NCBI RefSeq assembly: GCF_000340435.2
Contig: NZ_CP011883.2
Span: 4,076,687 to 4,140,686 of the forward strand
Source of the DNA: Mycobacterium haemophilum DSM 44634
GTDB lineage: Bacteria > Actinomycetota > Actinomycetes > Mycobacteriales > Mycobacteriaceae
DNA length: 64,000 nucleotides
Reading direction: 5' to 3'
Part shown: positions 16,065 through 24,197 of the stretch, in pieces
How the letters are laid out: each line of letters opens with the position of its first letter
Position numbering within the stretch: position 1 is the first letter of the stretch
The notes under the pieces: model-generated
Database searches by the model: none
What the model saw: the letters and a program-made list of their open reading frames with translations, nothing else
What the model was told of the DNA's origin: nothing
Program-made: the position numbers and the translations under genes

Positions 16065-16883
16065 ATGGTGTCGGGTCCTCATATCGAGACAAGCAATGCG
16101 TGGGTGGAATTTCCCATTTTCGACGCCAAGTCGCGTTCGTTGAAGAAAGCCGTGCTGGGTAAGGCCGGCGGCACCATCGGGCGCAACAACTCCAACGTCG
16201 TCGTCATCGAAGCATTGCGGGACATCACGATGTCGCTGGAGCTCGGCGACCGGGTTGGTCTGGTCGGGCATAACGGTGCCGGGAAATCGACGCTGCTGCG
16301 CCTACTTTCGGGTATCTACGAGCCCACCCGCGGTTGGGCGAAGGTCACCGGCCGAGTGGCACCGGTCTTCGATCTCGGGATTGGCATGGACCCTGAGATC
16401 TCCGGCTACGAGAACATCATCATCCGCGGCCTGTTCCTCGGGCAGACCCGGAAGCAGATGCTGGGCAAGGTGGACGAGATCGCCGAGTTCACCGAGCTCG
16501 GCGATTACCTGTCGATGCCGCTACGCACGTATTCCACCGGGATGCGAGTCCGGCTGGCGATGGGCGTGGTCACCAGCATCGACCCCGAGATCCTGTTGCT
16601 CGATGAAGGCATCGGCGCGGTGGACGCCGACTTCTTGAAGAAGGCACAGTCCCGGCTGCAGAGCCTGGTGGAGCGCTCCGGAATCCTGGTTTTCGCTAGC
16701 CATTCCAACGAGTTCCTGGCCCGACTATGCAAGACCGCGATGTGGATCGACCACGGAGTCATCAAGCTGTCCGGCGGCATCGAAGACGTGGTGCGTGCCT
16801 ACGAAGGCGAGGACGCAGCCCGGCATGTGCGCGAGGTGATGGCCGAAACCGCCGCCGCGCAAAGAGCTTCCGGAGATGAGTGA
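16065..16883 (+). CDS. rfbE: ABC transporter ATPase for galactan export (Wzt-like, RfbE)
   Basis: 272 residues, corresponding to Rv3781. Walker A is GHNGAGKST, the signature region is around YSTGMRVRLAMGV, and Walker B is ILLLDEGIGAVD, followed by the H-loop FASHSNEF. It belongs to the polysaccharide/teichoic acid exporter branch. It is thought to pair with the RfbD permease two genes on to flip lipid-linked galactan across the membrane. The last 8 bases overlap glfT1, so the two are coupled. It has no C-terminal carbohydrate-binding domain. Confidence 0.93.
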   Translation: MVSGPHIETSNAWVEFPIFDAKSRSLKKAVLGKAGGTIGRNNSNVVVIEALRDITMSLELGDRVGLVGHNGAGKSTLLRLLSGIYEPTRGWAKVTGRVAPVFDLGIGMDPEISGYENIIIRGLFLGQTRKQMLGKVDEIAEFTELGDYLSMPLRTYSTGMRVRLAMGVVTSIDPEILLLDEGIGAVDADFLKKAQSRLQSLVERSGILVFASHSNEFLARLCKTAMWIDHGVIKLSGGIEDVVRAYEGEDAARHVREVMAETAAAQRASGDE

Positions 16884-17805
16884 CTCCGTCTTCGCCGTCG
16901 TGGTTACCCATCGGCGTCCCGACGAGCTGGCCAAGTCGCTGGATGTGCTGAGCACCCAGACCCGGTTGCCTGATCACTTGATCGTGGTGGATAACGACGG
17001 TGCCCAGGATGGTTCCGACAGCCGGGTTCGTAATCTGGTTGCCGGCCAACCAATACCCACAACTTACTTGGGTTCACGCCGAAATCTCGGCGGGGCAGGC
17101 GGTTTCGCACTCGGGATGTTGCACGCCCTGGCACAGGGCGCTGATTGGGTATGGCTAGCCGACGACGACGGGCGCCCACAGGACACCCGGGTGCTGGCGA
17201 CCCTACTGGCCTGCGCCGACAAGTACGGCCTGGCCGAAGTATCGCCGATGGTGTGCAACTCCGACGACCCGCAGCGGCTTGCGTTTCCGTTGCGACGTGG
17301 CCTGGTATGGCGCAGGCGCGCAAGCGAATTGCGTACCGAGGAGGGGCAGGATCTGCTGCGGGGAATCGCGTCGCTTTTCAACGGCGCGCTGTTCCGGGCA
17401 TCCACCTTGGACTCGATCGGCGTTCCGGATATGCGGCTGTTCATCCGCGGCGACGAGGTGGAGTTGCATCGCCGGCTGGTCCGGTCCGGCCTGCCGTTCG
17501 GGACATGTCTGGAGACGATCTACCTACATCCCTGCGGATCCGACGAGTTCCGGCCGATCCTGGGCGGCCGGATGCACACCCAGTATCCCGACGACCCCAT
17601 TAAGCGGTTCTTCACCTACCGCAATCGCGGCTACCTGTTGTCACAACCGGGTCTGCGCAAGCTGCTGGCCCAGGAGTGGCTTCGGTTCGGCTGGTTCTTC
17701 CTGGTGACCCGCCGCGACCCCAACGGGCTACGGGAGTGGATTCGCTTGCGCCGCTTGGGACGTCGCGAGAAATTCGGCAAGCCCGACATGAGAGGATCCT
17801 CATGA
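16876..17805 (+). CDS. glfT1: Galactofuranosyltransferase GlfT1
   Basis: 309 residues, GT2 family, corresponding to Rv3782. It adds the first two galactofuranose residues to the decaprenyl-linked rhamnosyl-GlcNAc acceptor on the cytoplasmic side. The N-terminal VFAVVVTHRRPDELAKSL starts the nucleotide-binding domain; the metal motif is WLADDDGRPQ, and the acidic region RGDEVELHRRL follows. It overlaps rfbE by 8 bases, and its stop TGA shares bases with the ATG of the MIRU frame downstream. Confidence 0.94.
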   Translation: MSDSVFAVVVTHRRPDELAKSLDVLSTQTRLPDHLIVVDNDGAQDGSDSRVRNLVAGQPIPTTYLGSRRNLGGAGGFALGMLHALAQGADWVWLADDDGRPQDTRVLATLLACADKYGLAEVSPMVCNSDDPQRLAFPLRRGLVWRRRASELRTEEGQDLLRGIASLFNGALFRASTLDSIGVPDMRLFIRGDEVELHRRLVRSGLPFGTCLETIYLHPCGSDEFRPILGGRMHTQYPDDPIKRFFTYRNRGYLLSQPGLRKLLAQEWLRFGWFFLVTRRDPNGLREWIRLRRLGRREKFGKPDMRGSS

Positions 17806-17906
17806 CGCGCGCCGGCGACGATGCAGAGGAAAAGAGCGATGCGGGGGTACGCCCCCAGAGGGAGGTACCCCCACCCGCTTGCGGGGGAGAGGAGCGGCGC
17901 ACATGA
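17802..17906 (+). repeat. MIRU-type repeat with a nested palindromic repeat, encoding a 34-residue coupling frame
   Basis: The ends match the mycobacterial interspersed repetitive unit: ATGACGCGCGCCGGCGACGA followed by TGCAGAG at the left, and GAGGAGCGGCGCACATGA at the right. The 34-codon frame starts in the glfT1 stop (ATGA) and ends in the rfbD start (ATGA), so translation can pass through all three. A second element (about 17842-17888: GGGGGTACGCCCCC, then CCACCCGCTTGCGGGGGA) interrupts the MIRU core. A related 29-bp sequence lies in embA at 29680-29708. Confidence 0.8.
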
Positions 17907-18733
17907 CGTTTATTGACGCGGCGGCACAGTCACGGACCCTTGCCCGCGCTCGAGGTGATCTGATCGAGGGCTTCCGCCGCCACGAACTGTGGTTACACCT
18001 GGGCTGGCAGGACATCAAGCAGCGCTACCGCCGCTCGGTGCTAGGACCGTTCTGGATCACCATCGCGACCGGGACCACCGCCGTCGCGATGGGCGGGCTG
18101 TATTCGAAGCTGTTTCACCTGGAGCTGGCTGTGCACCTGCCGTACGTCACTCTTGGGTTGATCATCTGGAATTTGATCAACGCCGCAATCCTGGAGGGCG
18201 CCGAGGTGTTCGTCGCCAACGAGGGCCTGATCAAACAGTTACCCACGCCGTTGAGCGTGCACGTCTATCGGCTGGTGTGGCGGCAGATGATCTTGTTCGC
18301 GCACAATATCGTCATCTATCTCGTCGTTGCGATCATCTTCCCCAAATCGTGGTCTTGGGCCGATCTGTCGGTCTTTCCGGCGCTAGCGCTGATCATCCTC
18401 AATAGTGTGTGGGTGTCACTGTGTTTCGGCATTCTGGCAACTCGCTACCGCGACATCGGCCCCCTGCTGTTCTCCGTGGTGCAGTTGCTGTTTTTTATGA
18501 CGCCAATCATCTGGAACGACGACACGCTGCGGCAGCAGGGCGCGGGACGCTGGTCAAGCATCGTCGAACTCAACCCGCTGCTGCACTACCTCGATATCGT
18601 GCGTGCACCACTGCTGGGTGCTCACCAGGAGCTGCGGCATTGGGCAGTGGTGGTGGCGCTAACAGCCGTCGGATGGCTGCTGGCGGCGTTCGCGATGCGG
18701 CAATACCGCGCCCGGGTGCCCTACTGGGTATAG
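17903..18733 (+). CDS. rfbD: ABC-2 type permease for galactan export (Wzm-like, RfbD)
   Basis: 276 residues with about six membrane segments, corresponding to Rv3783. The amphipathic N-terminus (DLIEGFRRHELWLHLGWQDI, KQRYRRSVLGPFW) is typical of ABC-2 polysaccharide permeases. It is the membrane partner of RfbE. The ATG at 17903 follows GGAGAGGAGCGGCGCAC, a strong ribosome site supplied by the MIRU. The open frame continues upstream to a TTG at 17879, which lies within the repeat and is not favoured. Confidence 0.92.
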   Translation: MTFIDAAAQSRTLARARGDLIEGFRRHELWLHLGWQDIKQRYRRSVLGPFWITIATGTTAVAMGGLYSKLFHLELAVHLPYVTLGLIIWNLINAAILEGAEVFVANEGLIKQLPTPLSVHVYRLVWRQMILFAHNIVIYLVVAIIFPKSWSWADLSVFPALALIILNSVWVSLCFGILATRYRDIGPLLFSVVQLLFFMTPIIWNDDTLRQQGAGRWSSIVELNPLLHYLDIVRAPLLGAHQELRHWAVVVALTAVGWLLAAFAMRQYRARVPYWV

Positions 18734-18977
18734 CCCGGCGGCCCACGCCCGCCGAAGAGCTCACCCAGCTGGCCAGCAGGCTGGTCTCCCGGTAGAGAAT
18801 CGGCTGCAAATTGCTTGTCGAATATTGATGACGACTGCGTCGTGATGATGTAACACTGAAACGCTACGAATCGAATTCGCGGTACACATGAGTAATCGGG
18901 CAACCCAAGACCGGACAAAGCAAGCTGGGCGCTCGGCGACAAGGCGGTCACCGGCGCGCCGCGAAAGGTCGACAATC

Positions 18978-19463
18978 GTGAGCGAGGAAGTCCAATCAAC
19001 GGGTCTGGCAGATGCGGCGCGCAATCACCTCGCCGCGGAGCTGAACCGGCTGCGGCAGCGCCGTGATCGCCTCGAGGTCGAGGTCAAGAACGACCGCGGC
19101 ATGATCGGCGATCACGGAGACGCGGCCGAAGCGATACAACGAGCTGACGAACTCGTCGTCCTTAGCGACCGGATCAACGAACTGGACCGCCGGCTGCGGA
19201 CCGATCCGTCGCGGGTCGACGAATCGGAAGTGCTGCCCAGCGGTACCGAGGTGACATTGCGGTTTCCCGACGGAGAGGTCGTCACGATGCACGTGATCTC
19301 CATCGTGGAAGAGACCCCCGACGGCCGCGAAGCCGAGACATTGACCGCACGTAGTCCGTTAGGACAGGCCCTGGCCGGACACCAACCGGGCGACACGGTG
19401 ACCTATTCCACACCGCAAGGAACAAACCAGGTCCAGCTACTGGCTGTGAAGTTACCCACCTAG
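18978..19463 (+). CDS. GreA/GreB/Rnk-family transcription regulator (Rv3788-like)
   Basis: 161 residues, the same length as Rv3788. The N-terminal part (about 10-75) is a coiled-coil finger (AELNRLRQRRDRLEVEVKND). The C-terminal part has the GreA/Rnk fold (PSGTEVTLRFPDGEVVTMHV, then SPLGQALAGHQPGDTVTYST). Family members enter the RNA polymerase secondary channel; the mycobacterial version was described as a transcription inhibitor rather than a cleavage factor. GTG 18978 matches the family N-terminus. The frame is open 30 codons further upstream to an ATG at 18888 with less typical sequence. H37Rv has Rv3784-Rv3787c between rfbD and this gene; they are absent here. Confidence 0.88.
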   Translation: MSEEVQSTGLADAARNHLAAELNRLRQRRDRLEVEVKNDRGMIGDHGDAAEAIQRADELVVLSDRINELDRRLRTDPSRVDESEVLPSGTEVTLRFPDGEVVTMHVISIVEETPDGREAETLTARSPLGQALAGHQPGDTVTYSTPQGTNQVQLLAVKLPT

Positions 19464-19530
19464 CCGCTGCGCCGAGCAGTCGCTCAGAACCCGGCGAACA
19501 ACCCCGCGGCCCCATTAGACTCGCCCCCAA

Positions 19531-19971
19531 ATGGAACCCCCGATGGTCCCCCCAGAGTCTGCGGCCGCGTCGCGCCCACGTCTGAACCTGACGACGCAAG
19601 TGCTGCGCTTCATCCTCACCGGCGGCTTGGCGGCGACCGTCGACTTCAGCGTCTATGTGACGCTCTATCTCGGGGCGGGCTTGCAGGTCGACTTGGCGAA
19701 ATTCACCAGCGTCGTCATCGGCACTATCACCGCCTACCTGATCAACCGCCGATGGACGTTCCAGGCGTCACCGAGCACCACCCGGTTCGCCGCGGTCATG
19801 GTGCTCTACGGGATCACCTTCGCTGTGCAGGTTGGGCTCAACCATCTCTGCCTTTTCCTATTCCACTACCAACGACCATGGGCGATACCCGTCGCCTTCG
19901 TGATTGCGCAGGGTATCGCCACGGTGATCAATTTCATCGTGCAACGAGCCGTAATCTTTCGGATCCGCTGA
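19531..19971 (+). CDS. GtrA-family membrane protein (Rv3789-like)
   Basis: 146 residues with four membrane helices and the conserved TAYLINRRWTFQ loop and C-terminal ATVINFIVQRAVIFRIR. Family members were proposed to flip polyprenyl-linked sugars. For Rv3789, roles in decaprenylphosphoryl-arabinose flipping or as an anchor for other arabinan enzymes have been suggested. Position directly before dprE1/dprE2 supports an arabinose-related role. The N-terminus is about 25 residues longer than I recall for H37Rv; an internal start nearer TTQVLRFILTGG is possible. Confidence 0.88.
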   Translation: MEPPMVPPESAAASRPRLNLTTQVLRFILTGGLAATVDFSVYVTLYLGAGLQVDLAKFTSVVIGTITAYLINRRWTFQASPSTTRFAAVMVLYGITFAVQVGLNHLCLFLFHYQRPWAIPVAFVIAQGIATVINFIVQRAVIFRIR

Positions 19972-20111
19972 CGTCCCGCATCGTCGCCGGACCCAGGCTG
20001 GATTCGTCCAACTCCTCAACGGGACGCAAGCGTCCCGCATCGTCGCCGGACCCAGGCTGGATTCGTCCAACTCTTCAACGGGACGCAAGCGTCCCGCATC
20101 GTCGCCGGACC
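19972..20111. repeat. 59-bp minisatellite, about 2.4 copies
   Basis: Units start at 19972, 20031 and 20090 (the last partial), beginning CGTCCCGCATCGTCGCCGGA. The first two full units differ at one base (CTCCTC versus CTCTTC). Each junction makes a hairpin, GGGACGC-AA-GCGTCCC. The array fills the gap between the GtrA gene and dprE1 and ends about 20 bases before the dprE1 start. Confidence 0.9.
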
Positions 20112-20131
20112 AAGCGGTACCCTCTTTGACG

Positions 20132-21514
20132 ATGTTGAGCATGGGAGTTTCCACCACCGCCACCCGGCTGACCGGATGGGGGCGCACCGCACCGTCGGTG
20201 GCAAACGTGCTCCGCACCCCCGATGCCGAGCTGATCGCCAAGGCAGTGGCCCGGGTCGCTGACGCCGGCGGCCGGGGGGTGATCGCCCGCGGGCTGGGCC
20301 GGTCCTACGGCGACAATGCGCAAAACGGTGGTGGGTTGGTGATCGACATGACCCCGCTGAACACCATCCACTCCATCAGCGCCGACACCAAGTTGGCCGA
20401 CGTCGACGCCGGCGTCGACCTGGACCAGCTGATGAAGGCGGCCCTACCGTTCGGCCTGTGGGTCCCGGTGCTGCCGGGGACCCGGCAGGTCACCATCGGC
20501 GGTGCAATCGCGTGCGACATCCACGGCAAGAACCATCACAGCGCGGGCAGCTTCGGCAACCACGTGCGCAGCATGGACCTGCTGACCGCCAGCGGCGAGG
20601 TGCGCCGACTCACGCCAGCAGGTGAGGATTCCGAACTGTTCTGGGCCACCGTCGGCGGCAACGGCCTAACCGGCATCATCATGCGCGCCACCATCGAAAT
20701 GACGCCGACCGAGACGGCCTATTTCGTCGCCGACGGCGACGTCACCGCCAACCTCGACGAAACCATCGCCTTGCATAGCGACGGCAGTGAGGCCGACTAC
20801 ACCTACTCCAGCGCGTGGTTCGACGCCATTAGCGCTGCCCCGAAGCTGGGCCGGGCTGCGGTGTCGCGCGGCTCGCTGGCCAAGCTGGACCAGTTACCCA
20901 AGAAGCTGCAGCGCAATCCGCTGAAATTTGATGCGCCACAATTACTTACCCTGCCCGATATTTTTCCGAACGGGCTGGCCAACAAATACACCTTCGGGCC
21001 CATCGGCGAACTCTGGTACCGCAAGTCCGGTACCTACCGAGGCAAGATCCAGAATCTGACGCAGTTCTACCACCCGTTGGATATGTTCGGCGAATGGAAC
21101 CGCGCCTACGGCGCAGCAGGCTTCCTGCAGTACCAGTTCGTGATACCAACCGAGGCTGTCGACGAGTTCAAGAGGATCATCGGTGACATCCAAGCCAGCG
21201 GCCACTACTCATTCCTCAATGTGTTTAAACTGTTCGGTCCTGGCAACCAGGCGCCGTTGAGCTTCCCGATCCCAGGCTGGAATATCTGCGTGGACTTCCC
21301 GATCAAACCCGGACTTAACGAGTTTATCGCCGAACTGGACCGCCACGTAATGGAATTCGGCGGCCGGCTCTACACCGCCAAGGACTCTCGTACCACCGCT
21401 GACACCTTTCACGCCATGTACCCGCGCATCGACGAGTGGATCGCTATCCGCCGCAAGGTTGACCCCTTGCGAGTTTTCGCGTCCGACCTGGCCCGACGTT
21501 TGGAGCTGCTCTAA
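20132..21514 (+). CDS. dprE1: Decaprenylphosphoryl-beta-D-ribose 2'-oxidase DprE1
   Basis: 460 residues, FAD enzyme of the VAO family, corresponding to Rv3790. It oxidises decaprenylphosphoryl ribose to the 2'-keto form, the first half of the epimerisation to the arabinose donor. The FAD domain has ARGLGRSYGDNAQNGGG and GNHVRSMDLL. Cys386 in GWNICVDFPIK corresponds to Cys387, the residue attacked by benzothiazinones, so the enzyme should be inhibitor-sensitive. The start is ATG 20132 (MLSMGVSTTATRL, matching the family); a TTG two codons earlier is also open. dprE2 follows after 10 bases. Confidence 0.96.
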   Translation: MLSMGVSTTATRLTGWGRTAPSVANVLRTPDAELIAKAVARVADAGGRGVIARGLGRSYGDNAQNGGGLVIDMTPLNTIHSISADTKLADVDAGVDLDQLMKAALPFGLWVPVLPGTRQVTIGGAIACDIHGKNHHSAGSFGNHVRSMDLLTASGEVRRLTPAGEDSELFWATVGGNGLTGIIMRATIEMTPTETAYFVADGDVTANLDETIALHSDGSEADYTYSSAWFDAISAAPKLGRAAVSRGSLAKLDQLPKKLQRNPLKFDAPQLLTLPDIFPNGLANKYTFGPIGELWYRKSGTYRGKIQNLTQFYHPLDMFGEWNRAYGAAGFLQYQFVIPTEAVDEFKRIIGDIQASGHYSFLNVFKLFGPGNQAPLSFPIPGWNICVDFPIKPGLNEFIAELDRHVMEFGGRLYTAKDSRTTADTFHAMYPRIDEWIAIRRKVDPLRVFASDLARRLELL

Positions 21515-21524
21515 ATGGTGCGTA

Positions 21525-22289
21525 ATGGTTCTTGATGCCGTAGGAAACCCCCAGACAGTGCTGCTGCTCGGCGGCACCTCCGAGATCGGACTGGCCATCT
21601 GCGAGCGCTACCTGCGCAACGCCCCCGCGCGGATCGTGCTGGCCGCGATGCCCGACGACCCGGGCCGTGACGACGCGGTGACACAGATGACGGCCGCAGG
21701 CGCACGGTCGGTTGAGCTGATCGACTTCGAGGCGCTAGACACCGACAGCCATCCGAAGATGATCGAGCAAGCCTTTACCGGCGGCGACGTCGATGTGGCC
21801 ATTGTCGCGTTCGGTTTACTCGGCGACGCAGAAGAGCTGTGGCAGAACCAACGCAAGGCTGTGCAGATCGCTGAAATCAACTACACCGCAGCGGTTTCCG
21901 TGGGCGTGCTGCTCGGCGAGAAGATGCGCGCGCAGGGTTTCGGCCAGATCATTGCCATGAGTTCGGCCGCCGGCGAGCGGGTGCGACGGTCCAACTTCGT
22001 CTACGGTTCCACCAAGGCCGGCCTGGACGGTTTCTACCTAGGACTGTCAGAGGCTTTACACGAGTATGGCGTTCGTGTTCTGGTGATTCGACCCGGCCAG
22101 GTGCGCACCAGAATGAGCGCGCATGTCAAGGAAGCGCCGCTGACCGTCGACAAGGAGTACGTCGCCAACCTCGCGGTGACCGCAGCCGCTAAAGGTAAGG
22201 AATTGGTTTGGGCGCCAGCAACATTCCGTTATGTGATGATGGTGTTGCGGCACATCCCGCGGAGCATCTTCCGCAAGCTGCCAATCTGA
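21525..22289 (+). CDS. dprE2: Decaprenylphosphoryl-2-keto-ribose reductase DprE2
   Basis: 254 residues, short-chain dehydrogenase/reductase, corresponding to Rv3791. It reduces the DprE1 product with NADH to decaprenylphosphoryl arabinose, the sole arabinose donor for arabinogalactan and LAM. The nucleotide motif is LLLGGTSEIGLA and the active site is SSAAGERVRRSNFVYGSTKAG, with catalytic YxxxK (YGSTK). The length is identical to H37Rv when started at ATG 21525 (MVLDAVGNPQTV). aftA follows 2 bases after the stop. Confidence 0.96.
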   Translation: MVLDAVGNPQTVLLLGGTSEIGLAICERYLRNAPARIVLAAMPDDPGRDDAVTQMTAAGARSVELIDFEALDTDSHPKMIEQAFTGGDVDVAIVAFGLLGDAEELWQNQRKAVQIAEINYTAAVSVGVLLGEKMRAQGFGQIIAMSSAAGERVRRSNFVYGSTKAGLDGFYLGLSEALHEYGVRVLVIRPGQVRTRMSAHVKEAPLTVDKEYVANLAVTAAAKGKELVWAPATFRYVMMVLRHIPRSIFRKLPI

Positions 22290-22291
22290 CC

Positions 22292-24193
22292 ATGCGCAAT
22301 GCACTGGCCAGCCTCGGCCAGCTGGTGTTGGCCGTCTTGGTGGCTAGCGGGGTAGCCGCAGTGTCGCTGATTGCCATTGCCCGGGTGCACTGGCCGGCCT
22401 TTCCATCCTCCAACCAGCTGCATGCGCTAACCACCGTCGGCCAGGTCGGTTGCCTGACCGGACTGTTGGTCGTCGGCTGGGTGTGGCGGGCCGGGCGATT
22501 CCGGCGTTTCGCGCAACTAGGTGGGCTCGTGTTCGTGTCCGCCTTCACCGTCGTGACGCTGGGCATGCCGCTAGGAGCCACCCAGCTGTACTTGTTTGGT
22601 ATCTCCGTCGACCAACAGTTCCGCACCGAATATCTGACCCGGCTCACCGACAGCGCTGCCCTGCACGACATGACCTACATCGGACTGCCACCGTTCTACC
22701 CGCCGGGCTGGTTCTGGATCGGCGGACGCGCCGCTGCGCTGACCGGAACCCCGGCCTGGGAGATATTCAAGCCGTGGGCAATCACGTCCATCACCATCGC
22801 GGTCGCCGTCGCGCTAGTGCTGTGGTGGCGAATGATCCGCTTCGAGTACGCCCTGCTCGTCACTATCGCCACCGCGGCGGTCACGCTGGCCTACAGCTCG
22901 CCGGAACCCTACGCCGCAATGATCACGGTGCTGCTGCCGCCAGTGCTCGTCCTGACGTGGTCGGGTCTGCGTGCCGGCGGCCGCGACCGTGAAGCTAGCC
23001 ACACGCTCGCGCCAGGCGGGACGGGGTGGGCCGCGGTCGTCGGCGCCGGTATCTTCCTCGGTTTCGCCGCCACCTGGTACACGCTGCTGTTCGCCTACAC
23101 GGCGTTCACCGTGGGACTGATGGCCCTGAGCCTGGCCGTCGCACGCTGGCGAAGGGCCGGCATCAAAGCCGCGCTCGACCCGCTGCGCCGGCTGGCCGTC
23201 ATCGTCGTCATCGCGACGGCCATCGGGGCCACCACCTGGCTGCCGTTCTTGGTGCGGGCAGCCCATCACCCAATCAGCGACACCGGCAGCGCCCAGCACT
23301 ACCTGCCAGCCGACGGCGCCGAACTCACCTTCCCGATGCTGCAGTTCTCTCTGCTGGGGACGATCTGCATGCTGGGCACCCTGTGGCTGGTGGTGCGCAC
23401 GAGCTCGTCGGTGCGGGCAAGTGCGCTGGCGATCAGCGTGCTGGCCGTCTATCTGTGGTCCCTGCTGTCGATGCTGACCACATTGGCGCGCACCACGCTG
23501 CTGTCGTTCCGGCTGCAGCCAACACTGACCGTGCTGCTGGTGACCGCCGGCGTGTTCGGCTTCATCGAAACTGCACAAGCGTTGACCAAACGCAACCGCG
23601 CCGTGCTCCCGGTCGCCGGCGCTATCGGACTAGCCGGGGCGATCGCGTTCAGCCAGGACATCCCGGACGTGCTGCGACCGGATCTCACCATCGCTTACAC
23701 CGACACCGACGGCCACGGCCAACGCGGCGACCGGCGGCCACCGGGCGCCGAGAAGTACTACTGGGCCATCGACGAGGCCATCCTGCACGCCACCGGTAAA
23801 CCCCGCGATCAGACCGTCGTGCTCACCGCCGACTACAGCTTCCTGTCCTACTACCCCTACTGGGGCTTTCAGGGATTGACGTCGCACTATGCCAACCCGC
23901 TGGCGCAATTCGACCTGCGGGCCGCGCAGATTGCGAAGTGGTCCACGCTGCAGACCCCCGACGAATTTATCCACGCGTTGGACACGTCACCCTGGCCTCC
24001 GCCTACCGTGTTTCTCATGCGCCGCGGAGCAAATAGCAACTACACGCTGCGGCTGGCCCAGGACGTGTACCCGAACCAGCCCAACGTTCGCCGCTACACC
24101 GTCGACATGCGGGCCGCCCTGTTCGATGACCCGCGGTTCATCGTCGACAGCGCCGGCCCGTTCGTGCTGGCAATCCGCAGGCCGGTGGGATAG
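22292..24193 (+). CDS. aftA: Arabinofuranosyltransferase AftA
   Basis: About 633 residues, GT-C family, corresponding to Rv3792. It transfers the first arabinofuranose from decaprenylphosphoryl arabinose onto galactan. There are about eleven membrane helices, then a periplasmic C-terminal domain (from about 470) with RPDLTIAYTDTDGHGQRGDR and TADYSFLSYYPYWGFQGL. The loop carrying YLFGISVDQQFRTEYLTRL contains the acidic catalytic residues. ATG 22292 is chosen because the frame upstream reads through dprE2. It is part of a tight dprE1-dprE2-aftA-embC run. Confidence 0.95.
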   Translation: MRNALASLGQLVLAVLVASGVAAVSLIAIARVHWPAFPSSNQLHALTTVGQVGCLTGLLVVGWVWRAGRFRRFAQLGGLVFVSAFTVVTLGMPLGATQLYLFGISVDQQFRTEYLTRLTDSAALHDMTYIGLPPFYPPGWFWIGGRAAALTGTPAWEIFKPWAITSITIAVAVALVLWWRMIRFEYALLVTIATAAVTLAYSSPEPYAAMITVLLPPVLVLTWSGLRAGGRDREASHTLAPGGTGWAAVVGAGIFLGFAATWYTLLFAYTAFTVGLMALSLAVARWRRAGIKAALDPLRRLAVIVVIATAIGATTWLPFLVRAAHHPISDTGSAQHYLPADGAELTFPMLQFSLLGTICMLGTLWLVVRTSSSVRASALAISVLAVYLWSLLSMLTTLARTTLLSFRLQPTLTVLLVTAGVFGFIETAQALTKRNRAVLPVAGAIGLAGAIAFSQDIPDVLRPDLTIAYTDTDGHGQRGDRRPPGAEKYYWAIDEAILHATGKPRDQTVVLTADYSFLSYYPYWGFQGLTSHYANPLAQFDLRAAQIAKWSTLQTPDEFIHALDTSPWPPPTVFLMRRGANSNYTLRLAQDVYPNQPNVRRYTVDMRAALFDDPRFIVDSAGPFVLAIRRPVG

Positions 24194-24197
24194 TCCG

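Noticed and set aside
18734..18795. Short in-frame tail reading PTPAEELTQLASRLVSR after rfbD
   Set aside because: Could be a remnant of a deleted gene, but only about 20 codons with no start; too short to support.
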